From an uncultured Oscillospiraceae bacterium (GTDB lineage: Bacteria > Bacillota > Clostridia > Oscillospirales > Oscillospiraceae): 23,345 nt of DNA. The translations under genes and the position numbers were made by a program. The stretch is from NCBI GenBank assembly GCA_934569195.1, contig CAKTKB010000010.1, positions 1 to 23,345 of the forward strand, in the 5' to 3' direction. Within the stretch, counting starts at the first letter, position 1, and each line of letters starts with the position of its first letter. Shown here in pieces: positions 7,860-15,397 of this stretch. The notes beneath the pieces were generated by a model, which had not been told where the DNA came from, made no database searches, and saw only the letters and a program-made list of their open reading frames with translations.

Positions 7860-8657
7860 TTAATTTTCCGAGAGGGGAACCAGGCTGCCCAGAACCACGA
7901 ACCGGGCGTCCTGGTATTCGTAGCTGCACGTGGACAGCGCCACCACCCGCTGCACATGAGAAATCTCCGTCTGCGGGGTAAAGGTGGAGCGGGCCTCGGC
8001 CCAGTCCAGCAGCTCAGTCAGCTCCGACGCCGTGGCGCAGAAGTCGTAAACCCGGGACTGATCGTCCGCCAGAATTCCGGCCAGCAGGTCAATGCGGAAA
8101 TTTTCCTCCGGCGTCAGCAGCCACATGACCGGATGGGCCGTGTAGAATTCCGGGTCCTTATATTGGGTCAGGTCGCCGAACATGGTGCCGTTTTTCATGT
8201 TGTGTCCATAAATATAGGTGAGGAAGTCCGAAAAATCCCCGCTGTTGCGGCAGTCCGCAAAGAGCGTCCCGGCGCTGTTGGAGGTCCCGTCAAAGAGGCG
8301 ATGCAGATAGGTTTCGTTGTCGGAGGTCTGCACGACGGGGTAATGGATCTGCGTGCCGGGGCAGTACAGCCAGGCGACGGCGTCGGGATTTTCCCGGCGG
8401 AGAGCGTCGAAATCCACCCGGATCGGCGGCTGCTGGGAGGAAGAGGACGCTGCGGGGGCATCCGGCTCCCCGGAGGCGGCGGGGGAGGCGGAGGCGTCAG
8501 CCTGGGTCGGAGCCGGCGTGACATAGCGCTGTGCGGTCTGGGTGTAGTGCGCCTGCCCGGTGCGGTATTCCCGGAGGGTGCCCCAGAGCTTCCAGCCCGA
8601 GAACAAAAACACGCCCAGCAGACCCGCCATCAGCAGACGGTATATCCATTTTTTCAT
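7860..8657 (-). CDS. Class B sortase (SrtB-like cysteine transpeptidase)
   Basis: The 265-aa protein has an N-terminal membrane anchor (about residues 5-22), a Ser/Ala/Pro-rich low-complexity linker (about 47-78) and a class B sortase domain. The catalytic triad is visible: His152 in YGHNMKNG, Cys244 in LSTCSYE and Arg252 in DARFVV. Sortases cleave a C-terminal sorting signal and link the protein to peptidoglycan or pilin outside the cell. I prefer the ATG at 8657 (MKKWIYRLL) because the AAGGGGG site is about 7 nt upstream of it; an ATG at 8663 would be almost on top of that site. Spacing in SrtB favours a housekeeping or accessory role, but no LPXTG or NPQTN substrate is encoded nearby. It has its own promoter and terminator. 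Confidence 0.9.
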   Translation of the reverse strand: MKKWIYRLLMAGLLGVFLFSGWKLWGTLREYRTGQAHYTQTAQRYVTPAPTQADASASPAASGEPDAPAASSSSQQPPIRVDFDALRRENPDAVAWLYCPGTQIHYPVVQTSDNETYLHRLFDGTSNSAGTLFADCRNSGDFSDFLTYIYGHNMKNGTMFGDLTQYKDPEFYTAHPVMWLLTPEENFRIDLLAGILADDQSRVYDFCATASELTELLDWAEARSTFTPQTEISHVQRVVALSTCSYEYQDARFVVLGSLVPLSEN

Positions 8658-8682
8658 TGCCATTCCCCCTTATTGCGGTATC

Positions 8683-8711
8683 ATTGTACCATGCCGGTAT
8701 CGCGGGCGCAA
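8683..8711 (-). promoter_or_regulatory. SigA promoter of the sortase gene
   Basis: On the minus strand, TTGCGC (8706-8711) and TACAAT (8683-8688) are spaced by 17 bp. The predicted start near 8676 leaves a leader of about 20 nt containing the AAGGGGG ribosome site. Confidence 0.65.
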
Positions 8712-8733
8712 GCCGGTCTTTTTCCGGCGACTA

Positions 8734-8762
8734 TTGTTTTTTTAGGGAATATGCGATAGAAT
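8734..8762 (+). promoter_or_regulatory. Probable promoter of the FTR-like gene and the M16C protease
   Basis: TTGTTT (8734-8739) and TAGAAT (8757-8762) are spaced by 17 bp. The leader of about 65 nt contains a GC-rich hairpin, GCCGCC (8786-8791) with GGCGGC (8805-8810), before the GGGAGG ribosome site. It is back-to-back with the sortase promoter. Confidence 0.5.
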
Positions 8763-8832
8763 GAAGTCGTAAAGAGAAAATTTTGGCCGCCGGACCGCCG
8801 GGCTGGCGGCGCACGTACGGGAGGTGCGGACG

Positions 8833-9033
8833 ATGGGAAAGGTTCGTCTCAATGAGGACAAGCAGATCGTGGCCCTGATTCAGGAGGGGCTGAAGCGCAC
8901 GGGGGGCTACTGTCCCTGCCGGTTGGAGCGCAAGCCGGAGTATAAGTGCATCTGCCAGGAATTCCGGCAGCAGATCGCAGACCCGGATTTTGAGGGCTAC
9001 TGCCACTGTATGCTCTATTATAAGGAGAAGTAA
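8833..9033 (+). CDS. Small ferredoxin-thioredoxin reductase catalytic-chain-like protein
   Basis: This 66-aa protein carries three CxC pairs, Cys27-Pro-Cys29, Cys39-Ile-Cys41 and Cys57-His-Cys59, the last in GYCHC. That is the pattern of the catalytic beta chain of ferredoxin-thioredoxin reductase, where a 4Fe-4S cluster lies next to a redox-active disulfide formed by the second Cys of the CPC pair and the last Cys of CHC. Spacing differs from plant and cyanobacterial enzymes (first gap 9 residues rather than 16, second 15 rather than 8) and the protein is shorter, so disulfide-reductase activity is only an inference. The ATG at 8833 has GGGAGG 8 nt upstream; a GTG at 8824 would overlap that site. 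It is 65 nt ahead of the M16C protease and probably shares its transcript. Confidence 0.72.
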   Translation: MGKVRLNEDKQIVALIQEGLKRTGGYCPCRLERKPEYKCICQEFRQQIADPDFEGYCHCMLYYKEK

Positions 9034-9098
9034 GACCGGCCTGGCCGGATGCCAAGAAAAGAAAGCGGCCAAGCCGCACAGAAAGGGAAGATGCACAT

Positions 9099-11990
9099 AT
9101 GCAAGCACAGAAAATCAAGCTGGCACAGGCGGCGCCGGGGGATGTCTGCTCCGGTTTCCGGCTGATTAAGAAGGAGCCGGTCCCCTCCAAGGCGGCCTGG
9201 CTGTATACCCTGCGCCATGAGAAAACCGGCGCGGGATTGCTGTACTTTGACCGGGCGGATGAGAACAAGACCTTCTCCGTCTGCTTCAAGACCCTGCCGG
9301 AGGACGACACCGGCGTGTTTCACATCCTGGAGCACAGCGTGCTGAACGGCTCCCGGAAATATCCGGTGAAGGAGCCGTTCGTCTCTCTGCTGCAAAGCTC
9401 CATGCAGACCTTCCTGAACGCCATGACCTTCGGCGACAAGACGGTTTTTCCCGTATCCAGCCGGAACGAGAAGGATTTCTTCAATCTTATGCGGGTCTAT
9501 CTGGACGCGGTGTTCTGCCCGATGATCTACGACCGGCCGGAGATTTTCATGCAGGAGGGCTGGCATTACGAATTTGAGAACGCGGATGCCCAGCCGTATT
9601 ATAACGGCGTGGTTTACAGCGAGATGAAGGGCGTTTTTGCGGATGTGGACAGAATCATGGAGGCCGAAACCTCCCGGCTGCTGTTTCCGGATACCTGCTA
9701 TGGCTTTGTCAGCGGCGGCCATCCGGAGCATATCCCGGAGCTGAGCTATTCCCGGTTCGTGGATACCCACAGGAGATTTTACCATCCCTCCAATGCCCGG
9801 ATCATCCTCGACGGCAGCATGGATGTGGATGCGGTGCTGGCGTGCATCGACGGGGAGTACCTGTCGAAATATACATACCGGGAGCCGGATTTCGATTTTG
9901 TTATGCAGACGCCGAAAACCGGGGAGAAAACCGTGTTTTTTGAGGCCCGGGAGGGAGATAAGCCGTCTGCCCATATGGTTGCGGCCAAAATTCTGTGTAC
10001 CCACCGGGACGCGGAGAAGCTCTACGCGGCTCAGATTCTGGCGGATTACCTGACCGGCTCCAACGAGGCGCCGCTGAAGCGGGCGTTCCTGGAGCGGGGA
10101 CTGGGACAGGATGTGACGCTGGAGGTGAGCGGCGGCGTGCTCCAGCCGACCATGACGCTGATCGCCCGCAACACGTCCCGGGAGCGGTTTGACCGGATAC
10201 GGGCGTTCCTGCCGGAGGCCGCGGAGACGATCCTGGCGGAGGGACTGGAGGAGCAGACGCTGCTGGCCTGCCTGGAGCGGATGGCCTTCCGATGCCGGGA
10301 GATTCACGAGCCGTACGGCGTGGTGCTGGCTCTGGGCGCACTGGACGGATGGCTCTACGGCGGCGATCCCCTGACTTATATTGAGGATACGGCGGTGTTC
10401 GACGCTCTGCGGGAAAAAATACACACGTCCTACTTTGCCGATCTGCTGAGGGAAATGCTGGCGGACCCGGGAGACAAGTGCTATGTGTACCTTCTCAGCT
10501 CCACCGAAAAGGGGAAGGAGGACGCACAGCGGGAGAAGGAACGGGCCATGGCGGCGGCTGCGGCCTGGGATGACGGGCAGAGACGGCAGATTTACGGAGA
10601 TTTCGTAAAAATGCAGCAGTGGCAGCAGACACCGGACAGCGAGCAGGACCTGCGGACGCTGCCCCACCTGGCGCTGGAGGATGTGCCGGAGGAGACGGAG
10701 GAAATCCCGACCCGGCTGCAAACCGTGGAGGGCGTCCCTGCTCTGAAGGTGGAGACGCAGACCGGCGGCATCGTTTATCTGAGGCTCTTTTTTGACGTCT
10801 CGGACTTTTCCCAGGAGGAGCTGCGGCTGCTGCGGGTCCTGGGGGACTGCCTGGGAGAGCTGAGCACCCGGGCGCATACGGCGCAGGCGCTGCAAGCCCG
10901 GGTCAAGACCACGATGGGCTCCCTGCGGGCGGGAGTGGAGCTGATGGCCCGCCCCGGCGAGCTGCGGGCGTGCCGGCCCTATCTGCGGGTGTCGGCGGCC
11001 ATGCTGGAGGAGAAGGTGCCGCAGGCGCTGGAGGTGCTTGCGGAGCTGCTCACACAGACGCTTTATGAGGAGCGGGAGCGGATCGGGGAGATCATCGCTC
11101 AGAGCGACTATTTCCTCAAGCAGTCTCTGATCAGCAACGGCCATAGCTATGCCATCCGGAAGGCGCTGGCGCCCTTCCGGCGGGAGAGCGCGCTGCGGGA
11201 AATCCTGGAGGGCGAGAGCTATGTCCGGTGGTTCGGCGCGCTTGCGGAGCGTTTCCCGGAGGATGGGCAGGCCGTCTGCCGCCGTCTGGGAGAGTTGGCC
11301 GGGCGGGCCTTCGCCGGGAATCGCCTGTTTGTGGGTTACGGCGGCAGCCTGGATGAAAAGGCGCTGGCGGCGCTGATCCGGGCGCTGCCCACGAAGGAAA
11401 TGGGAGAACCCGTGGCGATGCCCGGCTTTGAGGCGAAAAGCTGCGCCATCGAGATTCCGGCAGATGTGGGCTACAGCGCGGTGGGTATGAACCTGTACGC
11501 CCAGGGCGGCAGTTACACCGGCGCATGCTCCGTGCTGGCTTCTCTTACAAGCTTTGCCTATCTGTGGAACATGGTGCGTGTGCAGGGTGGCGCTTACGGA
11601 ACGGGCATGCGCGTCCGCTCCGACGGCGATGTATTCTGCTACTCCTACCGGGATCCCAATCTGGAGAATACCCGGAAGGTATATGAGAAAATTCCGGATT
11701 TCCTGGAGGAGTATCTGGGCCGGGGAGAGCCGCTGGACGACGTGATCATCGGCGCGGTGAATACGACGGACCCGCTGGTCGGTCCGGCGGATGCCTGCGA
11801 TATGCTCTGCTATCGTTATCTGCGGGGAATCACCCACGGACGTATGATGCAGCTGCGCAAGGAGCTGCTCCACACCACACCCCAGGATCTGATGAAGCTG
11901 GCGGAGCTTTTGCGGGGCTGCCTCTCCGGCGGCGGATTCTGCGCCGTCGGCAACCGGGAAGCGGTGGCCTTCGTATCCGAAAACGCATAA
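9099..11990 (+). CDS. M16C zinc metalloprotease (presequence-protease/Cym1-like)
   Basis: The 963-aa protein has the size and motifs of peptidase family M16C. The inverted zinc motif HILEH is at residues 75-79 (His75 and His79 ligands, Glu78 catalytic), with the distal ligand probably Glu175 in VVYSEMKG. The C-terminal half (YSAVGMNLYAQGGSYTGA, MVRVQGGAYGTGMRV) matches the inactive-half motifs that close the peptide-degrading chamber. There is no signal peptide, so it is probably cytoplasmic and degrades peptides or unfolded segments. The ATG follows an AAAGGGAAG site. It lies 65 nt after the FTR-like gene, probably on the same transcript, and ends at a terminator shared with the converging LysR gene. 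Arg codons are mostly CGG, unlike the feoB and acetyl-CoA pathway genes. Confidence 0.92.
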   Translation: MQAQKIKLAQAAPGDVCSGFRLIKKEPVPSKAAWLYTLRHEKTGAGLLYFDRADENKTFSVCFKTLPEDDTGVFHILEHSVLNGSRKYPVKEPFVSLLQSSMQTFLNAMTFGDKTVFPVSSRNEKDFFNLMRVYLDAVFCPMIYDRPEIFMQEGWHYEFENADAQPYYNGVVYSEMKGVFADVDRIMEAETSRLLFPDTCYGFVSGGHPEHIPELSYSRFVDTHRRFYHPSNARIILDGSMDVDAVLACIDGEYLSKYTYREPDFDFVMQTPKTGEKTVFFEAREGDKPSAHMVAAKILCTHRDAEKLYAAQILADYLTGSNEAPLKRAFLERGLGQDVTLEVSGGVLQPTMTLIARNTSRERFDRIRAFLPEAAETILAEGLEEQTLLACLERMAFRCREIHEPYGVVLALGALDGWLYGGDPLTYIEDTAVFDALREKIHTSYFADLLREMLADPGDKCYVYLLSSTEKGKEDAQREKERAMAAAAAWDDGQRRQIYGDFVKMQQWQQTPDSEQDLRTLPHLALEDVPEETEEIPTRLQTVEGVPALKVETQTGGIVYLRLFFDVSDFSQEELRLLRVLGDCLGELSTRAHTAQALQARVKTTMGSLRAGVELMARPGELRACRPYLRVSAAMLEEKVPQALEVLAELLTQTLYEERERIGEIIAQSDYFLKQSLISNGHSYAIRKALAPFRRESALREILEGESYVRWFGALAERFPEDGQAVCRRLGELAGRAFAGNRLFVGYGGSLDEKALAALIRALPTKEMGEPVAMPGFEAKSCAIEIPADVGYSAVGMNLYAQGGSYTGACSVLASLTSFAYLWNMVRVQGGAYGTGMRVRSDGDVFCYSYRDPNLENTRKVYEKIPDFLEEYLGRGEPLDDVIIGAVNTTDPLVGPADACDMLCYRYLRGITHGRMMQLRKELLHTTPQDLMKLAELLRGCLSGGGFCAVGNREAVAFVSENA

Positions 11991-11997
11991 AACGGTA

Positions 11998-12030
11998 TCT
12001 GCCGCCGGGACACCGGCGGCAGACTTATTT
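11998..12030. terminator. Bidirectional terminator between the M16C gene and the LysR gene
   Basis: TCTGCCGCCGG (11998-12008) pairs perfectly with CCGGCGGCAGA (12013-12023) around a GACA loop. Rightward it is followed by CTTATTTT, and leftward on the minus strand by TACCGTTTT. The LysR stop codon begins 2 nt beyond the stem, so the two convergent genes share it. Confidence 0.8.
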
Positions 12031-12936
12031 TGGCCCGACGGATGCTTCCGGGGTGCGGGCGCTGAGGAGGGCGCGCTCCAGCTCCAGGGCGGCGATGCGC
12101 AGATTCTGCCTGTCGGTGCGGTGAACCAGACAAATCGTCCGCATGGGGGCGGACTGCACCAGAGAGATGGGGAAAACACCGCCGTCGGCCGACAGAAAAT
12201 CCTCCGGCACAAAGCCCACCCCCAGCCCGGCCTGAATCATCGGCAGAATCTGATCGGCAGCGGCGGTCTCGATGTCCGGCGCATAGTGCAGCCCTTGGGA
12301 GAAAAACCACTCGCTGTAGAAGCGGTAGGTCATGGTGCTTCGCCCCAGCCCGACCAGCGGGTAGTCGCAAAGCTCCTCCAGGGTGCGCTGCCTGGCGGCC
12401 AGATGGGTCAGATCGCCGCCGCAGACAGGAATTTCCTGAAACCGGCGCAGCACGCAGGACTCCGCGCCGGAGGGAAGCTCCAGGGGCGTGGTGACCACGG
12501 CAAAATCTACCAGCCCCTCCCGGAGCGCCTGGAGCGCCTGGGCGGTGGCGTGGTTGGAGACTCGGATGCGGATGGCAGGGTGGGTCCTGCGAAAGGTTTT
12601 CAGGACGGGCAGAAGAAAGCACCGAAGGGCGGTCTCGCTGACGCCTACGGATACGGTGCCCTGCCGCAGTCCCCGCTGGGCCAGAAGCTCGTTTTCTCCC
12701 TGCTCCAGATGCTCCATGGCAGCGGCGACATGGGCATAGAGGGCCTCTCCCTCCGGCGTCAGGCGTACGCCCCGGTTGGAGCGCTGGAGGAGCACGCAGC
12801 CCAGCTCCGATTCCAGGGCCTTGACCATGCGGGTCACGTTGGGCTGGTTGTTCAGCAGGGCGTGGGCGGCTCGGGTGATGCTGCCATATTTGGCGGCATA
12901 GTAAAAGGCTCGGTAATAGTCGTAGCTTCCGTTCAT
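12025..12936 (-). CDS. LysR-family transcriptional regulator
   Basis: The 303-aa protein has the LysR layout: an N-terminal winged helix-turn-helix (about residues 1-60, with ITRAAHALLNNQPNVTRMVK and the FxRxxRGVRLTPEGE-like segment SNRGVRLTPEGE), a linker helix and a two-lobed effector domain (about 88-295, starting GTVSVGVSETAL). The start at 12936 has GAGAGGTG about 6 nt upstream; the open frame reaches 13041 but would run across the intergenic control region. It is divergent from the MATE exporter, the usual arrangement when a LysR protein controls its neighbour. The effector is unknown. The recognition helix has an unusual NNQPNVTR rather than the common SQPAVSR, but the fold is clear. 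Confidence 0.9.
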   Translation of the reverse strand: MNGSYDYYRAFYYAAKYGSITRAAHALLNNQPNVTRMVKALESELGCVLLQRSNRGVRLTPEGEALYAHVAAAMEHLEQGENELLAQRGLRQGTVSVGVSETALRCFLLPVLKTFRRTHPAIRIRVSNHATAQALQALREGLVDFAVVTTPLELPSGAESCVLRRFQEIPVCGGDLTHLAARQRTLEELCDYPLVGLGRSTMTYRFYSEWFFSQGLHYAPDIETAAADQILPMIQAGLGVGFVPEDFLSADGGVFPISLVQSAPMRTICLVHRTDRQNLRIAALELERALLSARTPEASVGPK

Positions 12937-12970
12937 GGACTGCACCTCTCTGCCATATGATTTTTGTATT

Positions 12971-13006
12971 TCGGAAATATCAACAATATATTTTACATAT
13001 TCCTGA
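12971..13006. promoter_or_regulatory. Imperfect inverted repeat, candidate LysR binding site
   Basis: TCGGAAATAT (12971-12980) and ATATTCCTGA (12997-13006) match as an inverted repeat at 8 of 10 positions with a 16-bp spacer, in the AT-rich gap between the LysR gene and the MATE gene. The right arm overlaps the MATE -35 box. A plausible LysR site; untested. Confidence 0.35.
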
Positions 13007-13020
13007 AAATGGATTATACT
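12992..13020 (+). promoter_or_regulatory. SigA promoter of the MATE gene
   Basis: TTTACA (12992-12997) and TATACT (13015-13020) are spaced by 17 bp. The predicted start near 13027 gives a leader of about 58 nt. Confidence 0.75.
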
Positions 13021-13084
13021 ATGTCGGTCGAGGAACGTCAAGAGAGAGGGGCGCGTAATGCCCCAAAAGAAAAGAGGAAATGGT

Positions 13085-14440
13085 ATGAATCAGGATTTGA
13101 CAAAAGGTAAGCCGGGGTCGGTGCTGTGGAAATTTTGCCTGCCGCTTTTTGGAAGCATTGTTTTCCAGCAGCTTTACAACCTGGCGGACAGCCTGGTGGC
13201 GGGAAAGTTCATCGGTGAAAACGCTCTGGCGGCGGTGGGAAACAGCTATGAGATCACCCTGATCTTTATCGCCTTCGCCTTCGGATGCAACATCGGCTGC
13301 TCGGTGATCGTGTCCCAGCTGTTCGGGGCGCGGCAGATGAGCAGCCTGAAGACCGCGGTCTATACCACGCTGATTGCAAGCGCGGTGGTGTGCGCGGTTT
13401 TGATGCTGCTGGGGGGACTGCTGTGTACGGATTTGCTCCGGCTGATCCACACGCCGGAGGATATCCTGGCGGATTCCAAGCTGTATCTGGACATTTACAT
13501 ACTGGGCCTACCGTTTGTGTTCTATTATAATGTGGCGACGGGAATTTTCTCCGCCCTGGGAGATTCCAAGACGCCGTTCTGGTTTCTGGCGGCGTCCTCC
13601 CTTTCCAACATCGGCGTGGATATCCTGTTTGTCACGGCGTTTCATATGGGCGTCGCGGGCGTGGCCTGGGCGACCTTCCTGTGCCAGGGTGTGAGCTGCC
13701 TGCTGGCGGTGTTTGTGGTGCTCAAGCGGCTGGCGGGGATCGAGACCCGGGAAAAGCCTGCTGTTTTTTCCTGGAAGCTCCTGGGGAAGATCAGCACCGT
13801 GGCGGTGCCGAGTATTTTGCAGCAGAGCTTTATTTCCGTGGGCAACATTGTTATTCAGGGCGTTATCAACACCTTCGGCACGGCGGTCATGGCGGGCTAC
13901 TCCGCCGCCATCAAGCTCAACAACCTGGTGATCACGTCCTTTACAACCCTGGGCAACGGCATTTCCAACTACACGGCCCAGAACATCGGCGCAGAGAAGC
14001 CGGAGCGCGTCCGGGCGGGCTTCCGGGCGGGACTGCGGCTGGTGTGGCTGCTGTGCCTGCCTCTGGCCGCGGCGTATTTCTTCGCGGGGCGCTATCTGCT
14101 GATGATCTTCCTGGATAATCCTTCCGGGCAGGCCATGGCGGAGGGCGTGCGATTTTTGCAGCTGCTCGCGCCGTTTTACTTTGTGGTTTCGGCCAAGCTG
14201 GTGTGCGACGGCATCCTGCGGGGCGCGGGGAAGATGGGCCGGTTTATGATTGCCACCTTTACGGATCTGATGCTCCGGGTGGTGCTGGCGCGGACCCTGT
14301 CCGGCTCCTTCGGGACGATGGGAATCTGGAGCGCCTGGCCTGTGGGCTGGACGGTGGCCATGGTCCTTTCCGTCATTTTCTACAGCACCGGCCCCTGGAT
14401 GCGGAAGGACAGCGCCTGCGTGCAGGAGCCGGATGTGTAA
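13085..14440 (+). CDS. MATE family multidrug/organic cation exporter
   Basis: This 451-aa hydrophobic protein reads as about 12 membrane helices in two similar halves, with MATE signatures: LWKFCLPLFGSIVFQQLYNLADSLVAGKFIGENALAAVGNS early in the first half and ILQQSFISVGNIVIQGVINTFGT opening the second. MATE proteins export drugs or metabolites using a sodium or proton gradient; the substrate is not predictable here. The ATG at 13085 follows AGAGGAAATGGT; an in-frame start at 13058 lacks as good a site. It has its own promoter and is divergent from a LysR regulator, which probably controls it. Sequence after it folds into several hairpins, one a likely terminator. Confidence 0.9.
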   Translation: MNQDLTKGKPGSVLWKFCLPLFGSIVFQQLYNLADSLVAGKFIGENALAAVGNSYEITLIFIAFAFGCNIGCSVIVSQLFGARQMSSLKTAVYTTLIASAVVCAVLMLLGGLLCTDLLRLIHTPEDILADSKLYLDIYILGLPFVFYYNVATGIFSALGDSKTPFWFLAASSLSNIGVDILFVTAFHMGVAGVAWATFLCQGVSCLLAVFVVLKRLAGIETREKPAVFSWKLLGKISTVAVPSILQQSFISVGNIVIQGVINTFGTAVMAGYSAAIKLNNLVITSFTTLGNGISNYTAQNIGAEKPERVRAGFRAGLRLVWLLCLPLAAAYFFAGRYLLMIFLDNPSGQAMAEGVRFLQLLAPFYFVVSAKLVCDGILRGAGKMGRFMIATFTDLMLRVVLARTLSGSFGTMGIWSAWPVGWTVAMVLSVIFYSTGPWMRKDSACVQEPDV

Positions 14441-14680
14441 GTCCGGACCGGGTTCGGCGGGGCCTGCGTCCCGGCCTCCCCGTGTGCCGGCTGGCCTGAC
14501 CGCCTGAAAAGAAAAGCTCCCGGAGGAACGGCTGTTCCCCGGACGGCGCAGCGCTCACCCTGCCGCACCTGTGCGGCGAAAGGGTGGGGGCTGCGCTTTG
14601 TGTTTCCGGACGGCCGGGCAGCGCGTCGAAACGGGGGCGAAAATGACGAAACGGAGGGATTAGGGAAAATGCCCAAGAAG
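14441..14680. other. Non-coding GC-rich structured stretch after the MATE gene
   Basis: No gene is convincing in this part of the 432-nt gap before feoA. It holds a hairpin near 14519-14544 with arms GGAAC and GTTCC, the large terminator-like structure at 14546-14596, and a short purine-rich stretch with repeated CGAAACG-like words (about 14625-14655). It could be only the 3' end of the MATE transcript. Confidence 0.4.
14546..14605 (+). terminator. Large three-tier hairpin and T-rich tail, probable MATE terminator
   Basis: Three nested stems are visible: GCGCAGC (14546-14552) with GCTGCGC (14590-14596), CACCCT with AGGGTG, and an inner GCCGCAC with GTGCGGC. The tail is TTTGTGTTT (14597-14605). 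It probably ends the MATE transcript about 105 nt after the stop; the elaborate shape is unusual for a simple terminator. Confidence 0.55.
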
Positions 14681-14683
14681 GGA

Positions 14684-14699
14684 GTTAGCTTAAACTAAC
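14684..14699. promoter_or_regulatory. Palindromic operator copy A, TTAG-N6-CTAA
   Basis: GTTAGCTTAAACTAAC is palindromic in its outer five bases on each side. It lies about 70 bp upstream of the feoA -35 box and shares the TTAG-N6-CTAA frame with three other copies in the feo locus. The flanking GCCCA and TGGGC could extend it into a longer hairpin. Confidence 0.5.
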
Positions 14700-14756
14700 A
14701 TCCTGGGCAATCTTGCCAAACTTGCCGCTTCCTAGCCGTTCCGGGGAAATGCCCCC

Positions 14757-14785
14757 TTGACAGATTGGAAAAATAGGAGTATCAT
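14757..14785 (+). promoter_or_regulatory. SigA promoter of the feo operon
   Basis: TTGACA (14757-14762) and TATCAT (14780-14785) are spaced by 17 bp. The predicted start near 14792 lies 3 bp before operator copy B, so a bound repressor would block initiation. The leader to the feoA start is about 80 nt. Confidence 0.8.
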
Positions 14786-14792
14786 GTCTAGC

Positions 14793-14814
14793 GGTTAGCG
14801 AGAGCTAATTATTT
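14793..14814. promoter_or_regulatory. Palindromic operator copy B at the feo transcription start
   Basis: TTAGCGAGAGCTAA (14795-14808) sits inside a 22-bp unit that is repeated 33 bp downstream with one mismatch. The TTAG/CTAA half-sites resemble the inner part of DtxR/IdeR operators rather than a Fur box, which suggests an iron-responsive DtxR-family repressor. That assignment is inference. Confidence 0.65.
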
Positions 14815-14825
14815 CGTTGACCGCT

Positions 14826-14847
14826 GGTTAGCGCGAGCTAATTATTT
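14826..14847. promoter_or_regulatory. Palindromic operator copy C in the feo leader
   Basis: TTAGCGCGAGCTAA (14828-14841) lies in a 22-bp unit identical to copy B at 21 of 22 positions. The offset of 33 bp is about three helical turns, so both copies would face the same side of the DNA. Confidence 0.65.
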
Positions 14848-14872
14848 TTAACGATAAAGAGAAGGTGGGCGC

Positions 14873-15085
14873 ATGATACCGCTAACAGTTGCCGATGTGG
14901 GTGAGGAATACGTGGTCCAGAGGATCGGCGGCAAGCCGGAGGTAAAAAAGCACCTGGAGAATCTTGGCTTCGTGGTGGGTACGGCTGTGTCCGTGATCAA
15001 CACCCTGGGCGGCAATGTGATTGTCAAGGTCAAGGAATCCCGAGTGGCCATCAGTCAGGAAATGGCGCAGAAAATCATGGTATGA
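14873..15085 (+). CDS. feoA: FeoA-type ferrous iron transport protein (first copy)
   Basis: The 70-aa protein is a single FeoA SH3-like domain: N-terminal MIPLTVADVGEEYVVQRI, a central NLGFVVGTAVSVIN turn (the GxxxG-V-V segment that defines FeoA) and the C-terminal VAISQEMAQKIMV. FeoA is a small cytoplasmic partner of the FeoB iron transporter. The start at 14873 has an AAGGTGGG site upstream. It leads the operon, with a second feoA 45 nt after it and feoB beyond. Its leader shares AACGATAAAG (14850-14859) with that of the second copy, which suggests a past duplication, although the two proteins are now only distantly similar. Confidence 0.92.
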   Translation: MIPLTVADVGEEYVVQRIGGKPEVKKHLENLGFVVGTAVSVINTLGGNVIVKVKESRVAISQEMAQKIMV

Positions 15086-15130
15086 TTGGAGCGCCGCTGA
15101 ATATTTATCAACGATAAAGGAGGCAGAGGT

Positions 15131-15352
15131 ATGAAGACGCTACGGCAGGTAAAGGTGGGCGAAACCGTCAAGGTGGTGAAGCTCCATGGCGAGGGCGCGG
15201 TGAAGCGGCGCATCATGGACATGGGGCTGACCCGAGGCGTGGAGGTCCATGTCCGCAAGGTGGCTCCTTTGGGCGACCCGGTTGAGGTTTCCGTCCGGGG
15301 CTATGAGCTTTCCATCCGGAAGGCGGACGCCGAGATGATCGAGGTCGAGTAA
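15131..15352 (+). CDS. feoA: FeoA-type ferrous iron transport protein (second copy)
   Basis: The 73-aa protein is a second FeoA domain, more typical of the family than the first: GAVKRRIMDMGLTRGVEVHV in the middle and the conserved end GYELSIRKADAEMIEV. It is probably cytoplasmic and acts with FeoB in ferrous iron uptake. The start has an AAAGGAGG site about 9 nt upstream within a leader that repeats AACGATAAAG (15110-15119). It lies between the first feoA and feoB in the same direction. Paired feoA genes are common in Clostridia, and the two copies may have different partners or regulatory roles. Confidence 0.94.
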   Translation: MKTLRQVKVGETVKVVKLHGEGAVKRRIMDMGLTRGVEVHVRKVAPLGDPVEVSVRGYELSIRKADAEMIEVE

Positions 15353-15366
15353 GCGCGGCCAAATCC

Positions 15367-15380
15367 GAGGCATATGCCTC
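15367..15380. repeat. Perfect 14-bp palindrome between feoA and feoB
   Basis: GAGGCATATGCCTC is a perfect palindrome 18 bp upstream of operator copy D. It could be a protein site or, in RNA, a hairpin with a very small loop. It is not followed by a T-run, so it is not a clear terminator. Confidence 0.4.
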
Positions 15381-15397
15381 ATGTATTTCAACAAAAT

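Noticed and set aside
9018..12212. 1064-aa minus-strand open frame opposite the M16C protease
   Set aside because: It is the shadow of a clear M16C gene with a complete zinc motif, and it also runs into the LysR gene.
14793..14841. Fur boxes upstream of feoA
   Set aside because: The sites read TTAGC-N4-GCTAA and do not match GATAATGATTATCATTATC; a DtxR-type operator fits better.
14793..14847. CRISPR-like or mobile-element repeat
   Set aside because: Only two 22-bp units 33 bp apart with internal palindromes at a promoter; this fits operators and there is no array or cas gene.
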